Source of the DNA: Candidatus Nanoarchaeia archaeon
GTDB taxonomy: Archaea > Nanobdellota > Nanobdellia > Woesearchaeales > UBA525
Reading direction: 5' to 3'
DNA length: 58,435 bases
Assembly: GCA_028279755.1 (NCBI GenBank)
Contig: JANQNB010000016.1
Span: 1 to 58,435 of the forward strand
Each line of letters begins with the position of its first letter. Positions within the stretch are counted from its first letter, which is position 1. Position numbers and translations under genes: made by a program. Under the pieces are notes generated by a model. It searched no databases. It saw nothing but the letters and a program-made list of their open reading frames with translations, and was not told where the DNA came from. Of the stretch, positions 51,001-57,979 are shown one piece after another.

Positions 51001-52512
51001 GACCCGATCGGTTATCTCGTGCTCAACCTCGAAGGGGATGGCTACGTGCCGTGCGACGATGTCGTCCCGCTCGGTCCGCAATGCGACGAAGCGCCATACA
51101 GCAGGTGTCCGCAATGCGTCCGCCATTCTGATCCTGACAATGGTATCTATGTGAGCGATCCGTGCGACGGGGTGAACAACGACTGCGAACCGCCGACAGA
51201 TCCTGGCGATTGCGAAGGTGAGCCTGGCGGCGAGACGCCGCCGATCTTCAGCTGCGACACAGAACCGCCTGGTGGCGGTGGCGGCCTGGTCTCTGACTTT
51301 GGCTTGAGCTGTCAGGAACCGAACGTGCGTGTCGGCAGCACTGGCGTCTACACTGTGCGCGAGCTCTACAGTCCCAGCGGCGAGCATCCCTATGCTGATG
51401 CTGGAGACAGGATGATCAATTTCCAGAGCCCATCGTCAGACAGCGATTGCTATCTCTTCGGCCATTCCAACCAATGGCACATCCGCTCGAACCCGCACGA
51501 GCATTACTTCCTCGACACGACCCGCTACACTGATCTCGGCGGCCGGCCAGTCACCATCCCATGGCCGCAATATACGATCTGGTCGAGCACGCCTGGCGCG
51601 ACCTCGGGGACGTACCGGCCACCCACCGGCGACATCCTTGTCAAGCTCCGCCGCCAGGTAGCGTTGGGCTCGCTCACCTGGAATCTTCAGGCGAGTTTCC
51701 TTTCGCCATCACAGACAGAGCTCGCACGCTTTGTCGACTGCTGGTACGATGGCAATGTGGATGATCTGAAAGTCGGCGGGCAGTTCAATCAAGGCCTGGT
51801 CGAGGCTTGGGCAGACACTGCACTGCCTGCGATCGGCGACGAGATGGTGACGCCGTGCGAGAACGAGCCGCAAGGCGGCGGCGAGGGCCCATGCGGCTAT
51901 GTCTGCGAACTGCCAGAGCCTGAATGCCCCTTGACGTGCGATTCGAGCAATTGTCAGGAATGCGAGAGCCATCATCTCTGCACCCCGCACCCGTCATGCA
52001 GTGGCGGCAGCGGCGACTGCGGTTACCTTGACCCGTGCGATCACACCTGGGATTGCGATCCGGAGTTCTACTGCAATCACCTCGGCTGCTGCATGTTCCA
52101 CTTCGACTGTTTCACTGCCGGCACGATGATCCTGACACCAGGAGGCGAGCAGTCCATTGAAGCGCTTGTCGTTGGCGACGAAGTTGTTTCCTATGACGTA
52201 GACACCGGCGAGCGTGCAGTCTCGACTGTTGTCGGATTATACGAGTCTGGCGACGAGAATGTGGTGTTGAACATTAACGACAGGATCACAGTGACGCCAA
52301 AACATCCGTTCTACACAAGCGATGGTTGGGCTGAAGCTGGCGAGCTCGCGCTCGGCGCCGACCTCTTGACAGAAGCTGGTGAGTGGGAGACTGTGACAAG
52401 CATTGTCGCGCAGGAGAACGACGAGCCGGTCTACAACCTCCAGGTCGAGCCCACAAACACCTATTATGCCGAGGGCGTGCTCGTGCACAACAAGCAGATC
52501 TTCTACCCATAA
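48028..52512 (+). CDS. Giant secreted protein with C-terminal Hint domain
   Basis: 1494 residues. Signal peptide (about 1-27), a helical/alpha-toroid-like domain (about 60-330), beta-rich domains, several Cys-rich patches, a proline/glycine-rich region, and from Cys1361 a Hint domain of about 130 residues: CFTAGTMILTPGGEQSIEAL (block A), TVTPKHPFYT (block B His) and the C-terminal block ending H1487-N1488 in EGVLVHNK. Only six residues follow and the +1 residue is Lys, not Cys/Ser/Thr, so it cannot splice like an intein; N-terminal thioester cleavage, as in Hedgehog and type-B bacterial intein-like proteins, is likely. The ectodomain might be released or joined to a surface nucleophile. Confidence 0.85.
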   Translation: MQGGVFRIVLLFALCVLLLQFVLAEPCNAGCDYCVNTCDAEHSTRMGVASLELLDYYRGFVPTFQDPGKSLSVVYPAALFYFSQPGLEAQANTFLELELALDQPLSPSSAVYLAWIEKKHGAELTGSLPADIDAKLDAFVAAGHDSFPYYEHKFLYRVARQLHEGSASQLVGNLQSGGVNGWPGNIEQAPLRLRNVTIGLFALYDQADDPYLRKLAEMNLDLVFTRFAAASAGGAWVSATSGNMIDNHVYEVEGSPWFGWSYLLLGTDPAMNDLAMSEPSAFLSEYCAHGVTTGFKEYQRRVLETTTQGGKLATYATDKYAIGAAQHVGVDFTAYEGYKTKGMVRFGDEPNAFIELSTRTSDDSDDADKGDDADIVLLNERVMLGHLGGGVCREPHAFFGEGFEFSPIADDSGVYVGAAFAYGGETFGVLHFFDGIASAPVYQRYALRANKLPVWLTAEVIDTDGDGIPDEATGSGNGLVIFPAMSASERGVFALEILSESDVLAAVDGCDVLGFSDLQCVAIAAILETSLDYSGGEISYTSTFGPGGAAQTYTYTPGGQAQIQGQPLSFADYSLRHVMRLGVQNDMLVQTGQIWTYDGNYPGGNAVVTLDFSQSDHMVMKRQAGDPESYTCEEDGDTLPGSPSGDFSRLGFAAAAFRQHLEGDDHVIDCGPGTTVMPNALTGPDYVEGACVIESEGHRTVAFVYDPGDASAFLETIILTYIGLYYPFQDVTTLNLDQLDAELCNSADGQTEDNTDFASCGHLTVKDGGEGLQSISKIYLYTNGMNNILVLSDDTNPFTAGWWDNGIGDWWDALFGDGTVEGPDPEQVRAFHAAYFYDDGDVSVSAMLDDNGAGEVIAKNLVESLEPLASQNGVTYAAGGTTQVLTFGSPNAAVDSTWGMLTRTLRIDKDYPGSPLNVPAMCGGTQISHIPECDPPNTDLYDCTEGDTSASVVCDSQCRIDTSACFHTDDLDNDGEDGDGCGLPECDCLDADPIGYLVLNLEGDGYVPCDDVVPLGPQCDEAPYSRCPQCVRHSDPDNGIYVSDPCDGVNNDCEPPTDPGDCEGEPGGETPPIFSCDTEPPGGGGGLVSDFGLSCQEPNVRVGSTGVYTVRELYSPSGEHPYADAGDRMINFQSPSSDSDCYLFGHSNQWHIRSNPHEHYFLDTTRYTDLGGRPVTIPWPQYTIWSSTPGATSGTYRPPTGDILVKLRRQVALGSLTWNLQASFLSPSQTELARFVDCWYDGNVDDLKVGGQFNQGLVEAWADTALPAIGDEMVTPCENEPQGGGEGPCGYVCELPEPECPLTCDSSNCQECESHHLCTPHPSCSGGSGDCGYLDPCDHTWDCDPEFYCNHLGCCMFHFDCFTAGTMILTPGGEQSIEALVVGDEVVSYDVDTGERAVSTVVGLYESGDENVVLNINDRITVTPKHPFYTSDGWAEAGELALGADLLTEAGEWETVTSIVAQENDEPVYNLQVEPTNTYYAEGVLVHNKQIFYP

Positions 52513-52526
52513 AGGATTTAAAATCC
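52511..52526 (+). promoter_or_regulatory. TATA of the tRNA thiolase gene
   Basis: AAAGGATTTAAAATCC, directly after the upstream stop codon, 26 bp before ATG 52545. Confidence 0.6.
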
Positions 52527-52544
52527 TCCCCACCTCTTTGCTCT

Positions 52545-53405
52545 ATGCGATGCAAGAACTGCTCGGATACTGTCGTCATGCATTCATTATGCAAAAAGCA
52601 CTTTGTCGCAGGCTTCGAACAGCGGGTCAAGGAGACGATCACGCAGCACAAACTGATCAGGAAGAAGGATCGTGTCGTCGTCGCTGCTTCTGGCGGCAAG
52701 GATTCGACCACGCTCCTGTTCGTCCTGAAGAAGCTCGGCTTTGACGTGAGCGCGCTTGCCATCGATGAGGGGATTGCCGGTTATCGCGATCAGACGTTAC
52801 AGGAACTAAAGAAATTCTGTAAAGAAAAAGGTATTACTCTCAAAATAGTTTCTTTCAAGGATGAGTACGGGAAAAAGTTAGACAAGATCTTGAAGGACAA
52901 GAAGTTATACCCCTGCTCTGTCTGCGGCACGTTCCGGCGCCAATTAATGAACCGGCACGCCGCGACGTTCGACGTGATCGCGACTGGACACAACGCTGAT
53001 GACGAAGCGCAGGCAGTATTGATGAACCTGACGCGTGCCAATACCGACCTGTTCCCCCGAGGTGGCCCAGTCACGACGAGCAATGCTAAGGGCTTTGTAA
53101 AAAGAGTGAAACCATTATACTTCTGCACTGAGAAAGAGATCATGACCTATGCCTTGCTGAACAACATTGCAAGTGAGTGGACAGAATGCCCGTACATAAC
53201 GCAGGCGTATCGCGCCACAGTGCGGGACGCGCTGAACGACTTCGAAGCGAAACATCCCGGAACAAAGCAGAACATACTCCGGCATTATCTCACGGTCAAG
53301 CAGCAGCTGCCGGTCCAGGAAAGCGCAGCAACCGCATGCACGCAATGCGGCGAGCCAAGCGCTGCTGGAGAATGCAAAGCGTGTCGTATTGCTGCTTCTC
53401 TATAG
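52545..53405 (+). CDS. ncsA: tRNA 2-thiolation PP-loop protein (TtuA/Ncs6/CTU1)
   Basis: 286 residues from ATG 52545. The N-terminal zinc module is MRCKNC...CKKHF, the PP-loop is VVAASGGKDSTTLLFVL (about residue 45), and CSVCGTFRRQLMN with GHNADDEAQAVLMN are the middle motifs of the TtcA/TtuA group; a C-terminal zinc ribbon (CTQCG...CKACR) completes it. It would activate tRNA U34 (or U54) with ATP and transfer sulfur from a ubiquitin-like thiocarboxylate carrier, for which the SAMP protein at 47583 is the obvious local candidate. A longer frame from 52383 is inside the Hint gene and rejected. Confidence 0.92.
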   Translation: MRCKNCSDTVVMHSLCKKHFVAGFEQRVKETITQHKLIRKKDRVVVAASGGKDSTTLLFVLKKLGFDVSALAIDEGIAGYRDQTLQELKKFCKEKGITLKIVSFKDEYGKKLDKILKDKKLYPCSVCGTFRRQLMNRHAATFDVIATGHNADDEAQAVLMNLTRANTDLFPRGGPVTTSNAKGFVKRVKPLYFCTEKEIMTYALLNNIASEWTECPYITQAYRATVRDALNDFEAKHPGTKQNILRHYLTVKQQLPVQESAATACTQCGEPSAAGECKACRIAASL

Positions 53406-54926
53406 CGAATGATCAAGGATCCGCACTGTGCCTTCTGAAGCATCCACCTCGACCTGATCACCGTCTTTCAAGGTGGCGGTTCCTCTTTGCGTTCCGACCA
53501 CGCACGGGATATTAAGTTCCCGAGAAACGATTGCTGCATGACAGGTGAGTCCGCCTTCGTCTGTGACGATCGCTGCTGCTTTCTTCATTGCTGGGACGAT
53601 TGAGGGTGTTGTGACCACGCTGACGAGAATGTCACCATAACTCATCTTTCCCATCTCGCTCGGATCGTTGATGACCTTGACTGTACCGGTGACTGGCGCG
53701 CCGAGGCACGCTGGCGTGCCGCGAAGCTGGCCCTCCGAAGCGCTCACAGCCTCCTCGGTTTTCATCGTGCTCTCAATCCACTGCTCAGCTTCCTTTCCAA
53801 CCATGAGCTGTATGCCTGCCGGCTCTGTAATGCAGACGTGAAGGTGTTTTCTCGCTGCCGCCGCCTTGTGGTCAAGCGGGGTTTGGTGTTCCAAGGCTGC
53901 TTCAAGCTCGTCAATGGTGTAATTGCGCACTTCGTCAAGCTGAATCCCGAGACGTTTGCCGATTTCGAGAAGCAATCTCTCGATATGCCAGTAGCTCTTG
54001 CTCTGCAGATCTTTGCGTCGCGGTTTGGCCCAGACAATCTTACCCATGAGCTGCAGTATGTGTCGCATGAACTTGTCGGGCTTGAGTTGCTTGAGATAGT
54101 GTTCTTTGCGTTGTTCCACTTCTCGACGCCGCTGGGCCCTGCGCTTGAGCTCTGCAGCAGGATCAACATTGCGGGCGAGATAGTCCTGCAGGAAAGCGAC
54201 AAAATCTTTCTCAGTATATGCGGGGCCGGCATAGACATAGTATACCCAGCTGTATTTTTTTGTGTGCGCTACGAGCTTGGTGTAGAATTCAGGATGCCCT
54301 TGTTGAAGCTTGGGGACAATCTCTTCAGGTTCCCCTTGCAGCACTGGCTGCAACTCCTTGGCAAGGATTTCCTTGTAGAGTTCCAGCAGCTCTTCTTCCT
54401 GGTCACCAGCAAAGGAGTTGCGAATCGGGAAGGTGAATGCATCGTAGCACTCTTGGAACCGATCACCCATCTTTTGTTGCAGATATTCCTTTCCCCGGCC
54501 TTCGATCAGTGATTGGCCACCGATGTCGATGAGTGGGATAATGCATCCGCATGCATAAGCGTTTGATTGCCGTTTCGCGAATTCTCGGTAGAAAGCGATC
54601 AGTTCACTCGGTGCACACGCGGCCAAATCCCTTGTCATGATTTGTTCGGTGAAGGCATTCATCTCCTCACCCACTTGCAGCGAGTTGTCGATGTAGTCTT
54701 CAAACTTTGAAAGATCGTCCTTTACCGTTTCGAACAGCTCTTTCCTGACAGGATCCCAGGAGGTTTCTTCGCTGACGTACGCGATGTTGTTTTCGCGAGA
54801 GACGATGCCGATTCTGACATTGCTGAGCCCGAAGTCCGGACCCCATTGCCGTATGCCGACCACCCAAATGGTGTTTCTCATGAACGGGCTGTGCGTGTCT
54901 CGCGCGACAGCGAGGTATTTTCCCAT
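53400..54926 (-). CDS. PEP-utilizing mobile-domain protein (PEP-synthase-like)
   Basis: 508 residues from ATG 54926. The C-terminal about 80 residues are the swivelling phosphohistidine domain: GDILVSVVTTPSIVPAMKKA, then TDEGGLTCHAAIVSRELNIP with the His, then DGDQVEVDASEGTVRIL. The N-terminal about 420 residues are helical and are not the ATP-grasp or the PEP-binding TIM barrel of full PEP synthase, so it may be a phosphohistidine carrier or a specialised kinase. Start fixed by TATA (ACATTTATACC, minus 54945-54957). A much longer frame (to 55601) is the antisense of the membrane gene at 55005-55643 and is rejected. Confidence 0.75.
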   Translation of the reverse strand: MGKYLAVARDTHSPFMRNTIWVVGIRQWGPDFGLSNVRIGIVSRENNIAYVSEETSWDPVRKELFETVKDDLSKFEDYIDNSLQVGEEMNAFTEQIMTRDLAACAPSELIAFYREFAKRQSNAYACGCIIPLIDIGGQSLIEGRGKEYLQQKMGDRFQECYDAFTFPIRNSFAGDQEEELLELYKEILAKELQPVLQGEPEEIVPKLQQGHPEFYTKLVAHTKKYSWVYYVYAGPAYTEKDFVAFLQDYLARNVDPAAELKRRAQRRREVEQRKEHYLKQLKPDKFMRHILQLMGKIVWAKPRRKDLQSKSYWHIERLLLEIGKRLGIQLDEVRNYTIDELEAALEHQTPLDHKAAAARKHLHVCITEPAGIQLMVGKEAEQWIESTMKTEEAVSASEGQLRGTPACLGAPVTGTVKVINDPSEMGKMSYGDILVSVVTTPSIVPAMKKAAAIVTDEGGLTCHAAIVSRELNIPCVVGTQRGTATLKDGDQVEVDASEGTVRILDHSL

Positions 54927-54944
54927 GACAAACAGGATTTGTGC

Positions 54945-54957
54945 ACGGTATAAATGT
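54945..54957 (-). promoter_or_regulatory. TATA of the PEP-utilizing protein gene
   Basis: Minus-strand AACATTTATACC, about 26 bp before ATG 54926, excluding the longer antisense frame. Confidence 0.6.
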
Positions 54958-54967
54958 TTTACGAGGT

Positions 54968-54981
54968 GAAAACTCTTAAAA
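54968..54981 (+). promoter_or_regulatory. TATA of the YjdF-like gene
   Basis: AAACTCTTAAAAAC, about 27 bp upstream of ATG 55005, back to back with the minus-strand TATA. Confidence 0.55.
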
Positions 54982-55004
54982 ACAACCCGCCGATTCACGG
55001 TTCC

Positions 55005-55643
55005 ATGGAATACAAGCGGATGCAGCGTCATTTTGCCAGCTTTCCACGCATGACGCGCCTGGTGTTCATGGGCGTTGTCCTGTCCTTGTTCATCTTCGGC
55101 GTGATCTTTGTCCTGAGCGGCAACGGCGAGTTCGTTTTCTATTCCTTTCTCAGCACCCTCTTCTTCATCTTCATCGTGAGCTATTACCACCGGCTGCGCT
55201 TGACCGAGACGCTCTTGCTCGGCATCGTGCTGCACTGGCTCCTGAGCTTCATGGGTGGCACGCTCTACCTGGGCGAGACGCGCTTGTTCGATCTCTGGCT
55301 CTTCCCCTTTCTCCGCTACGACAACATCATCCACGCCTTCGGCGTGTTTGTGCTCACCTTTATCGCGTATAACCTCCTGCGACCGCACTTCAAGCTCAAG
55401 AACAAGATCGCGCTCTTCCATTTCAGCATCCTCCTGTTCCTCATCGTCATGGGCCTCGGCGCGCTTGCTGAGATCATCGAGCTCAGCGCAGTGCTGTTTC
55501 TTGATGCTGGTGATACTATCGGTGGCTACCTGAATAACGCGTTCGACCTTGTCTGGAACGGGGTCGGCAGCCTGTGCGCCTGCCTGCTCATCGCGCGCCA
55601 CGAGCGCAAGACCACGCTGAAAGGCAAGAACGGAAAAAAATAG
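55005..55643 (+). CDS. YjdF/DUF2238-like integral membrane protein
   Basis: 212 residues from ATG 55005 with five or six TM helices. The conserved polar features of the family are visible: FPFLRYDNIIHAFGVFVLTF (a DNxxH...G motif), GLGALAEIIELSAV (a GxxxEIxE motif) and AGDTIGGYLNNAFDLVWNGVGSL (a GDTxxD/N motif). Role unknown. ATG 55005 is preferred to the upstream frame start at 54954 because of its TATA spacing. Confidence 0.75.
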   Translation: MEYKRMQRHFASFPRMTRLVFMGVVLSLFIFGVIFVLSGNGEFVFYSFLSTLFFIFIVSYYHRLRLTETLLLGIVLHWLLSFMGGTLYLGETRLFDLWLFPFLRYDNIIHAFGVFVLTFIAYNLLRPHFKLKNKIALFHFSILLFLIVMGLGALAEIIELSAVLFLDAGDTIGGYLNNAFDLVWNGVGSLCACLLIARHERKTTLKGKNGKK

Positions 55644-55708
55644 TTTCTATATGGAAAATAATCTCTTCTCCCTTCATTATTATATAGACGCACCCGTGTT
55701 CTGCCTGC

Positions 55709-56290
55709 ATGGAGCTCCTCTTCCACAGCACGGACATCGACGAACGCGTCGCGCTCGCGCGCGAGCTCGGCCATAAGGAGATTATTGTCTGTTACGTAGC
55801 GCCTGCTGGACCCTCCCGATCGCAGCAGAAGAGGCAGTCCCACCCATCGACAGGCGCAAAGGAGGGGGTGAAGACTGCTGTGTTTGTGAAGAGTCCGAAC
55901 CAGGCGAAAGCGCTGAAGAAGCATTTTGACTGCATCATCGCGCCTGCCAAGCGGGAATTCTTCGAGAACAAGAACGTCGATTTCATCCTCGAGCCAGAGA
56001 ACGGGACGCGACCGGACTTCATCCACCATAGGAATTCAGGACTGAACCAAGTGCTCCTCAAGCTCTGCCAGAAGAGCAGCAAACGACAAGCGAAAGCCAT
56101 CATCACCACAACTTCCTTACTCCTCAACGCGAAACACCCAGAAGTCATTTTCGGCCGCATGCAACAGAACGCGCGCTGGTGCAAAAAGTACAAAGTGAAG
56201 TATCACGTCACGAGCGGCGCGCGAACGTTGTGGGAACAACGCGCAGCAAGCGATCTCGAGGCTGTGCAACGAGAAATTGGATTCCCGTAG
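55709..56290 (+). CDS. rnp3: RNase P protein component 3 (Rpp30)
   Basis: 193 residues, typical for archaeal Rpp30. The Rpp30 PHP-like TIM-barrel pattern is present: PDFIHHRNSGLNQVLLKLCQ and AIITTTSLLLNAKHPEVIFGRMQQNARWCKKYKVK, then TSGARTLWEQRAASDLEAV. Rpp30 pairs with Pop5 and helps the catalytic RNA cleave 5' leaders of pre-tRNA. TATA (ATTATTATATAG, about 55676-55687) precedes ATG 55709. Near the N-terminus an inserted Ser/Gln/Arg-rich loop (GPSRSQQKRQSHPSTGAKEG) is unusual. Confidence 0.92.
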   Translation: MELLFHSTDIDERVALARELGHKEIIVCYVAPAGPSRSQQKRQSHPSTGAKEGVKTAVFVKSPNQAKALKKHFDCIIAPAKREFFENKNVDFILEPENGTRPDFIHHRNSGLNQVLLKLCQKSSKRQAKAIITTTSLLLNAKHPEVIFGRMQQNARWCKKYKVKYHVTSGARTLWEQRAASDLEAVQREIGFP

Positions 56291-56325
56291 AAAAACTTAT
56301 AATGTTTCAGATGTGAGTTTATTAT

Positions 56326-56493
56326 ATGTGTACCTTGTGTGGAGGCTCGGTTTGTGGCAATGTCTGCCAGCCAGGGTTTATGACTTCTTTGATGCATTAT
56401 GTGTATATCGGTCTTGTGGTTCTCCTTGGTTTTATCATTACGTTCTACAAAAACATCGGACAACACGTTCGGAAATGGCTGAAAGCTCATTGA
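56326..56493 (+). CDS. 55-residue zinc-finger/TM microprotein
   Basis: A short gene: the N-terminus MCTLCGGSVCGNVCQPG gives four Cys in C-x2-C and C-x3-C spacing, followed by one TM helix (about 23-42, YVYIGLVVLLGFIITF) and a basic end (KNIGQHVRKWLKAH). TATA (ACTTATAATG, 56294-56303) is about 27 bp upstream of ATG 56326. The TGA stop overlaps the first base of the first palindromic repeat of the cassette-like array. No family recognised; the Cys cluster would face one side of the membrane as a metal site or disulfide. Confidence 0.6.
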   Translation: MCTLCGGSVCGNVCQPGFMTSLMHYVYIGLVVLLGFIITFYKNIGQHVRKWLKAH

Positions 56494-56517
56494 TTGCGCT
56501 TAACACCGGACTTTAAA
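56493..56517 (-). repeat. Half copy D of the palindromic repeat (array end)
   Basis: Plus-strand ATTGCGCTTAACACCGGACT then TTAAA. The matching inverted half (AAAGTCCTGTTAA) is missing. On the minus strand it ends in GTTAAGC, a perfect match to the integron core-site consensus GTTRRRY. It lies 72 bp after the stop of the gene at 56590. Confidence 0.65.
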
Positions 56518-56556
56518 GAACTTTGACTCGAGCTGGAACGAGCGTAGCGAGTGAGC

Positions 56557-56573
56557 TTTTGGGGGCAAAATCA
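56557..56573 (+). repeat. Inverted repeat, left copy, flanking the cassette-1 gene
   Basis: TTTTGGGGGCAAAATCA; the partner TGATTTTGCCCCAAAA is at 57309-57324 (one C fewer). Together they bracket the 217-residue gene and its promoter. Confidence 0.6.
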
Positions 56574-56589
56574 AGAATCTGAGAAGAAG

Positions 56590-57243
56590 TTACATGCCAA
56601 AATCGGCACCACTTACAAATCGGTCATACAATCTGTTTCCTTGCATTAATTCGTAACCGAAATTTGCGTTAAATCGGCGGAAGTCTGGCAATTTCTTTCG
56701 AATCTCGTTGATGGACCAGACGATGTCTCCTTTTCTTGCCTCGAAATCCGCGACGTCTTTTGCGCTCAATGCTCTTGCAGTGAGTCCTGTTCTGTCAAAG
56801 AATTCATCGACTGTGGCTTCCAAAGCTCTGGGAGTGACATCGACTCCGAAAGCAAAGACGACAAAAGGTGATTCGCTGAATACTGCATAGTCGCCCTCGA
56901 ATGCAAACATTGGTCGGTGTAGTCGATAAAGCCCGGAGATGAACGTTTTATGACGTTTGTCTCTCCCTTGGAAGGCCCAATCATAGAATTTTGATGCGCG
57001 TATCTGACCTCCCCATTCGCCTGCGAGCACATTATTCTTGGCAACACCAAGCTTCTTATCAGACGTGTGCTCGAGCATAGGGAGCCACATTCTTTCCGGA
57101 TCATAGTTTCTCGGGATTCTTTGATCTCTGCAAACAATCTCAACAAATGTTTCATAAGTAGAAATTTCATCTGCGACATGTGCGACTGCGAAACCAGTAG
57201 TGTCTTCTACATGAACTAATCTTGTAGGTCCTTCGTCAGTCAT
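56590..57243 (-). CDS. Cassette gene 1: hypothetical protein, 217 residues
   Basis: Soluble alpha/beta protein without recognised motifs (MTDEGPTRLVHVEDTTGFAV at the start, GDYAVFSESPFVVFAFGVDV in the middle, RRFNANFGYELMQGNRLYDR near the end). AT-richer than the chromosome to the left. TATA (AACTTAAATAAC, 57265-57276) is 27 bp before ATG 57243. Bracketed by a 16-17-bp inverted repeat and followed downstream by the half repeat D. It behaves like an autonomous gene cassette. No function proposed. Confidence 0.65.
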   Translation of the reverse strand: MTDEGPTRLVHVEDTTGFAVAHVADEISTYETFVEIVCRDQRIPRNYDPERMWLPMLEHTSDKKLGVAKNNVLAGEWGGQIRASKFYDWAFQGRDKRHKTFISGLYRLHRPMFAFEGDYAVFSESPFVVFAFGVDVTPRALEATVDEFFDRTGLTARALSAKDVADFEARKGDIVWSINEIRKKLPDFRRFNANFGYELMQGNRLYDRFVSGADFGM

Positions 57244-57308
57244 CAGAAGTGGCGATTTTATTGTAACTTAAATAACTTTCTTTTTATAACTATTCGAAAA
57301 TAGTATCA

Positions 57309-57324
57309 TGATTTTGCCCCAAAA
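57309..57324 (-). repeat. Inverted repeat, right copy, flanking the cassette-1 gene
   Basis: TGATTTTGCCCCAAAA, inverted partner of 56557-56573. It directly abuts the full repeat B that starts at 57325. Confidence 0.6.
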
Positions 57325-57412
57325 ATTGCCAATAACACCAGACTTTAACGCACTCTGTCGAAGACAGAGTGGGGAATAATTCGCAAATTATTCCGATTAA
57401 AGTCCTGTTAAA
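57325..57412 (-). repeat. Palindromic repeat B (attC-like)
   Basis: Ends: ATTGCCAATAACACCAGACT on the left and AAAGTCCTGTTAAAC-like on the right, which pair as TAACA/TGTTA and GACTTTAA/TTAAAGTC with a 2-base bulge. Interior: hairpin CACTCTGTC-GAA-GACAGAGTG, then hairpin GGAATAATT/AAATTATTCC. On the minus strand its left box reads GTTTAAC, matching RYYYAAC. It lies 22 bp downstream of the stop of the gene at 57435. Confidence 0.7.
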
Positions 57413-57434
57413 CGTTGTACAGAAGGAGGTTTTC

Positions 57435-57773
57435 TTAGATAACATAGATGCTAGGAATTCTTGGTTTTTGAGTTGTTGGTTGTGCTGTTTTTTGACCATA
57501 CACTGCGCGATCGAATCGCATTTTTTGTACCCATGCAGGTTCTCTTGTTCGTCGAGGAAAAATGCCAGGCGGAGCTCTTTCGCGATATGAATCATGAGGT
57601 ACTGGCTCATTAAGAACAAGACGATGAACCCAATATGGTCTTACTCGTCGGTCAAAGATTCCTCTTGGTCGTCTCACGCGTCTTTTCCTCTTTGTCGTTG
57701 ACATTCTAGCCAATATTTCTAGAGCTCCTGCTTCTAAAAAATCAACTCCGGAACCTGCAATTCGCTGTCGCAT
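57435..57773 (-). CDS. Cassette gene 2: Arg-rich hypothetical protein, 112 residues
   Basis: A strongly basic protein (STTKRKRRVRRPRGIFDRRV near residue 25, PPGIFPRRTREPAWVQKMRF in the second half), suggestive of nucleic-acid binding but without a recognised fold. TATA (TTTTTTATTTAAG, 57791-57804) is 25 bp before ATG 57773; ATG at residue 24 is an alternative start. Its stop lies 22 bp before repeat B. An overlapping plus-strand frame (57369-57590) has no promoter and crosses repeat B. Confidence 0.55.
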   Translation of the reverse strand: MRQRIAGSGVDFLEAGALEILARMSTTKRKRRVRRPRGIFDRRVRPYWVHRLVLNEPVPHDSYRERAPPGIFPRRTREPAWVQKMRFDRAVYGQKTAQPTTQKPRIPSIYVI

Positions 57774-57790
57774 AATACTAAGAAACTCCC

Positions 57791-57804
57791 CTTAAATAAA
57801 AAAG
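57791..57804 (-). promoter_or_regulatory. TATA inside cassette 2
   Basis: Minus-strand TTTTTTATTTAAG at leaderless spacing from ATG 57773. It lies inside the cassette, between repeat C and the gene. Confidence 0.6.
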
Positions 57805-57822
57805 TAACGAAAACCTCCCTGT

Positions 57823-57960
57823 ATTACTGTTAACACCGGACTTTCATGAAGTTCTTAGGGTGGCCGACCGGAGGGAGGCTGGCTAGGGAGGCGAGCGACA
57901 GCGAGCGGGTAGAATTTGAAGCGAGGAGCCGCAGCTCCGAGCCATGAAAGTCCTGTTAAA
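57823..57960 (-). repeat. Palindromic repeat C (attC-like, long interior)
   Basis: Ends: ATTACTGTTAACACCGGACT and AAAGTCCTGTTAAA. The stem is extended as GGACTTTCATG/CATGAAAGTCC, differing from A and B but still paired. The larger interior (about 95 bp) has its own hairpins, including GGAGC-CGCA-GCTCC, and a TAGAATTTGAA segment shared with A. It lies 19 bp after the stop of the gene at 57980. Confidence 0.7.
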
Positions 57961-57979
57961 AGCTTTATGACGCAGAACA

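Noticed and set aside
54927-55601. N-terminal extension of the PEP-utilizing protein (733 residues in total)
   Set aside because: It is antisense to the membrane gene at 55005-55643, is made of repetitive E/A/Q/R residues typical of shadow frames, and lies upstream of the TATA at 54945-54957.
57369-57590. Plus-strand frame of 73 residues
   Set aside because: It starts inside repeat B, has no TATA box and overlaps the better-supported minus-strand gene at 57435-57773.
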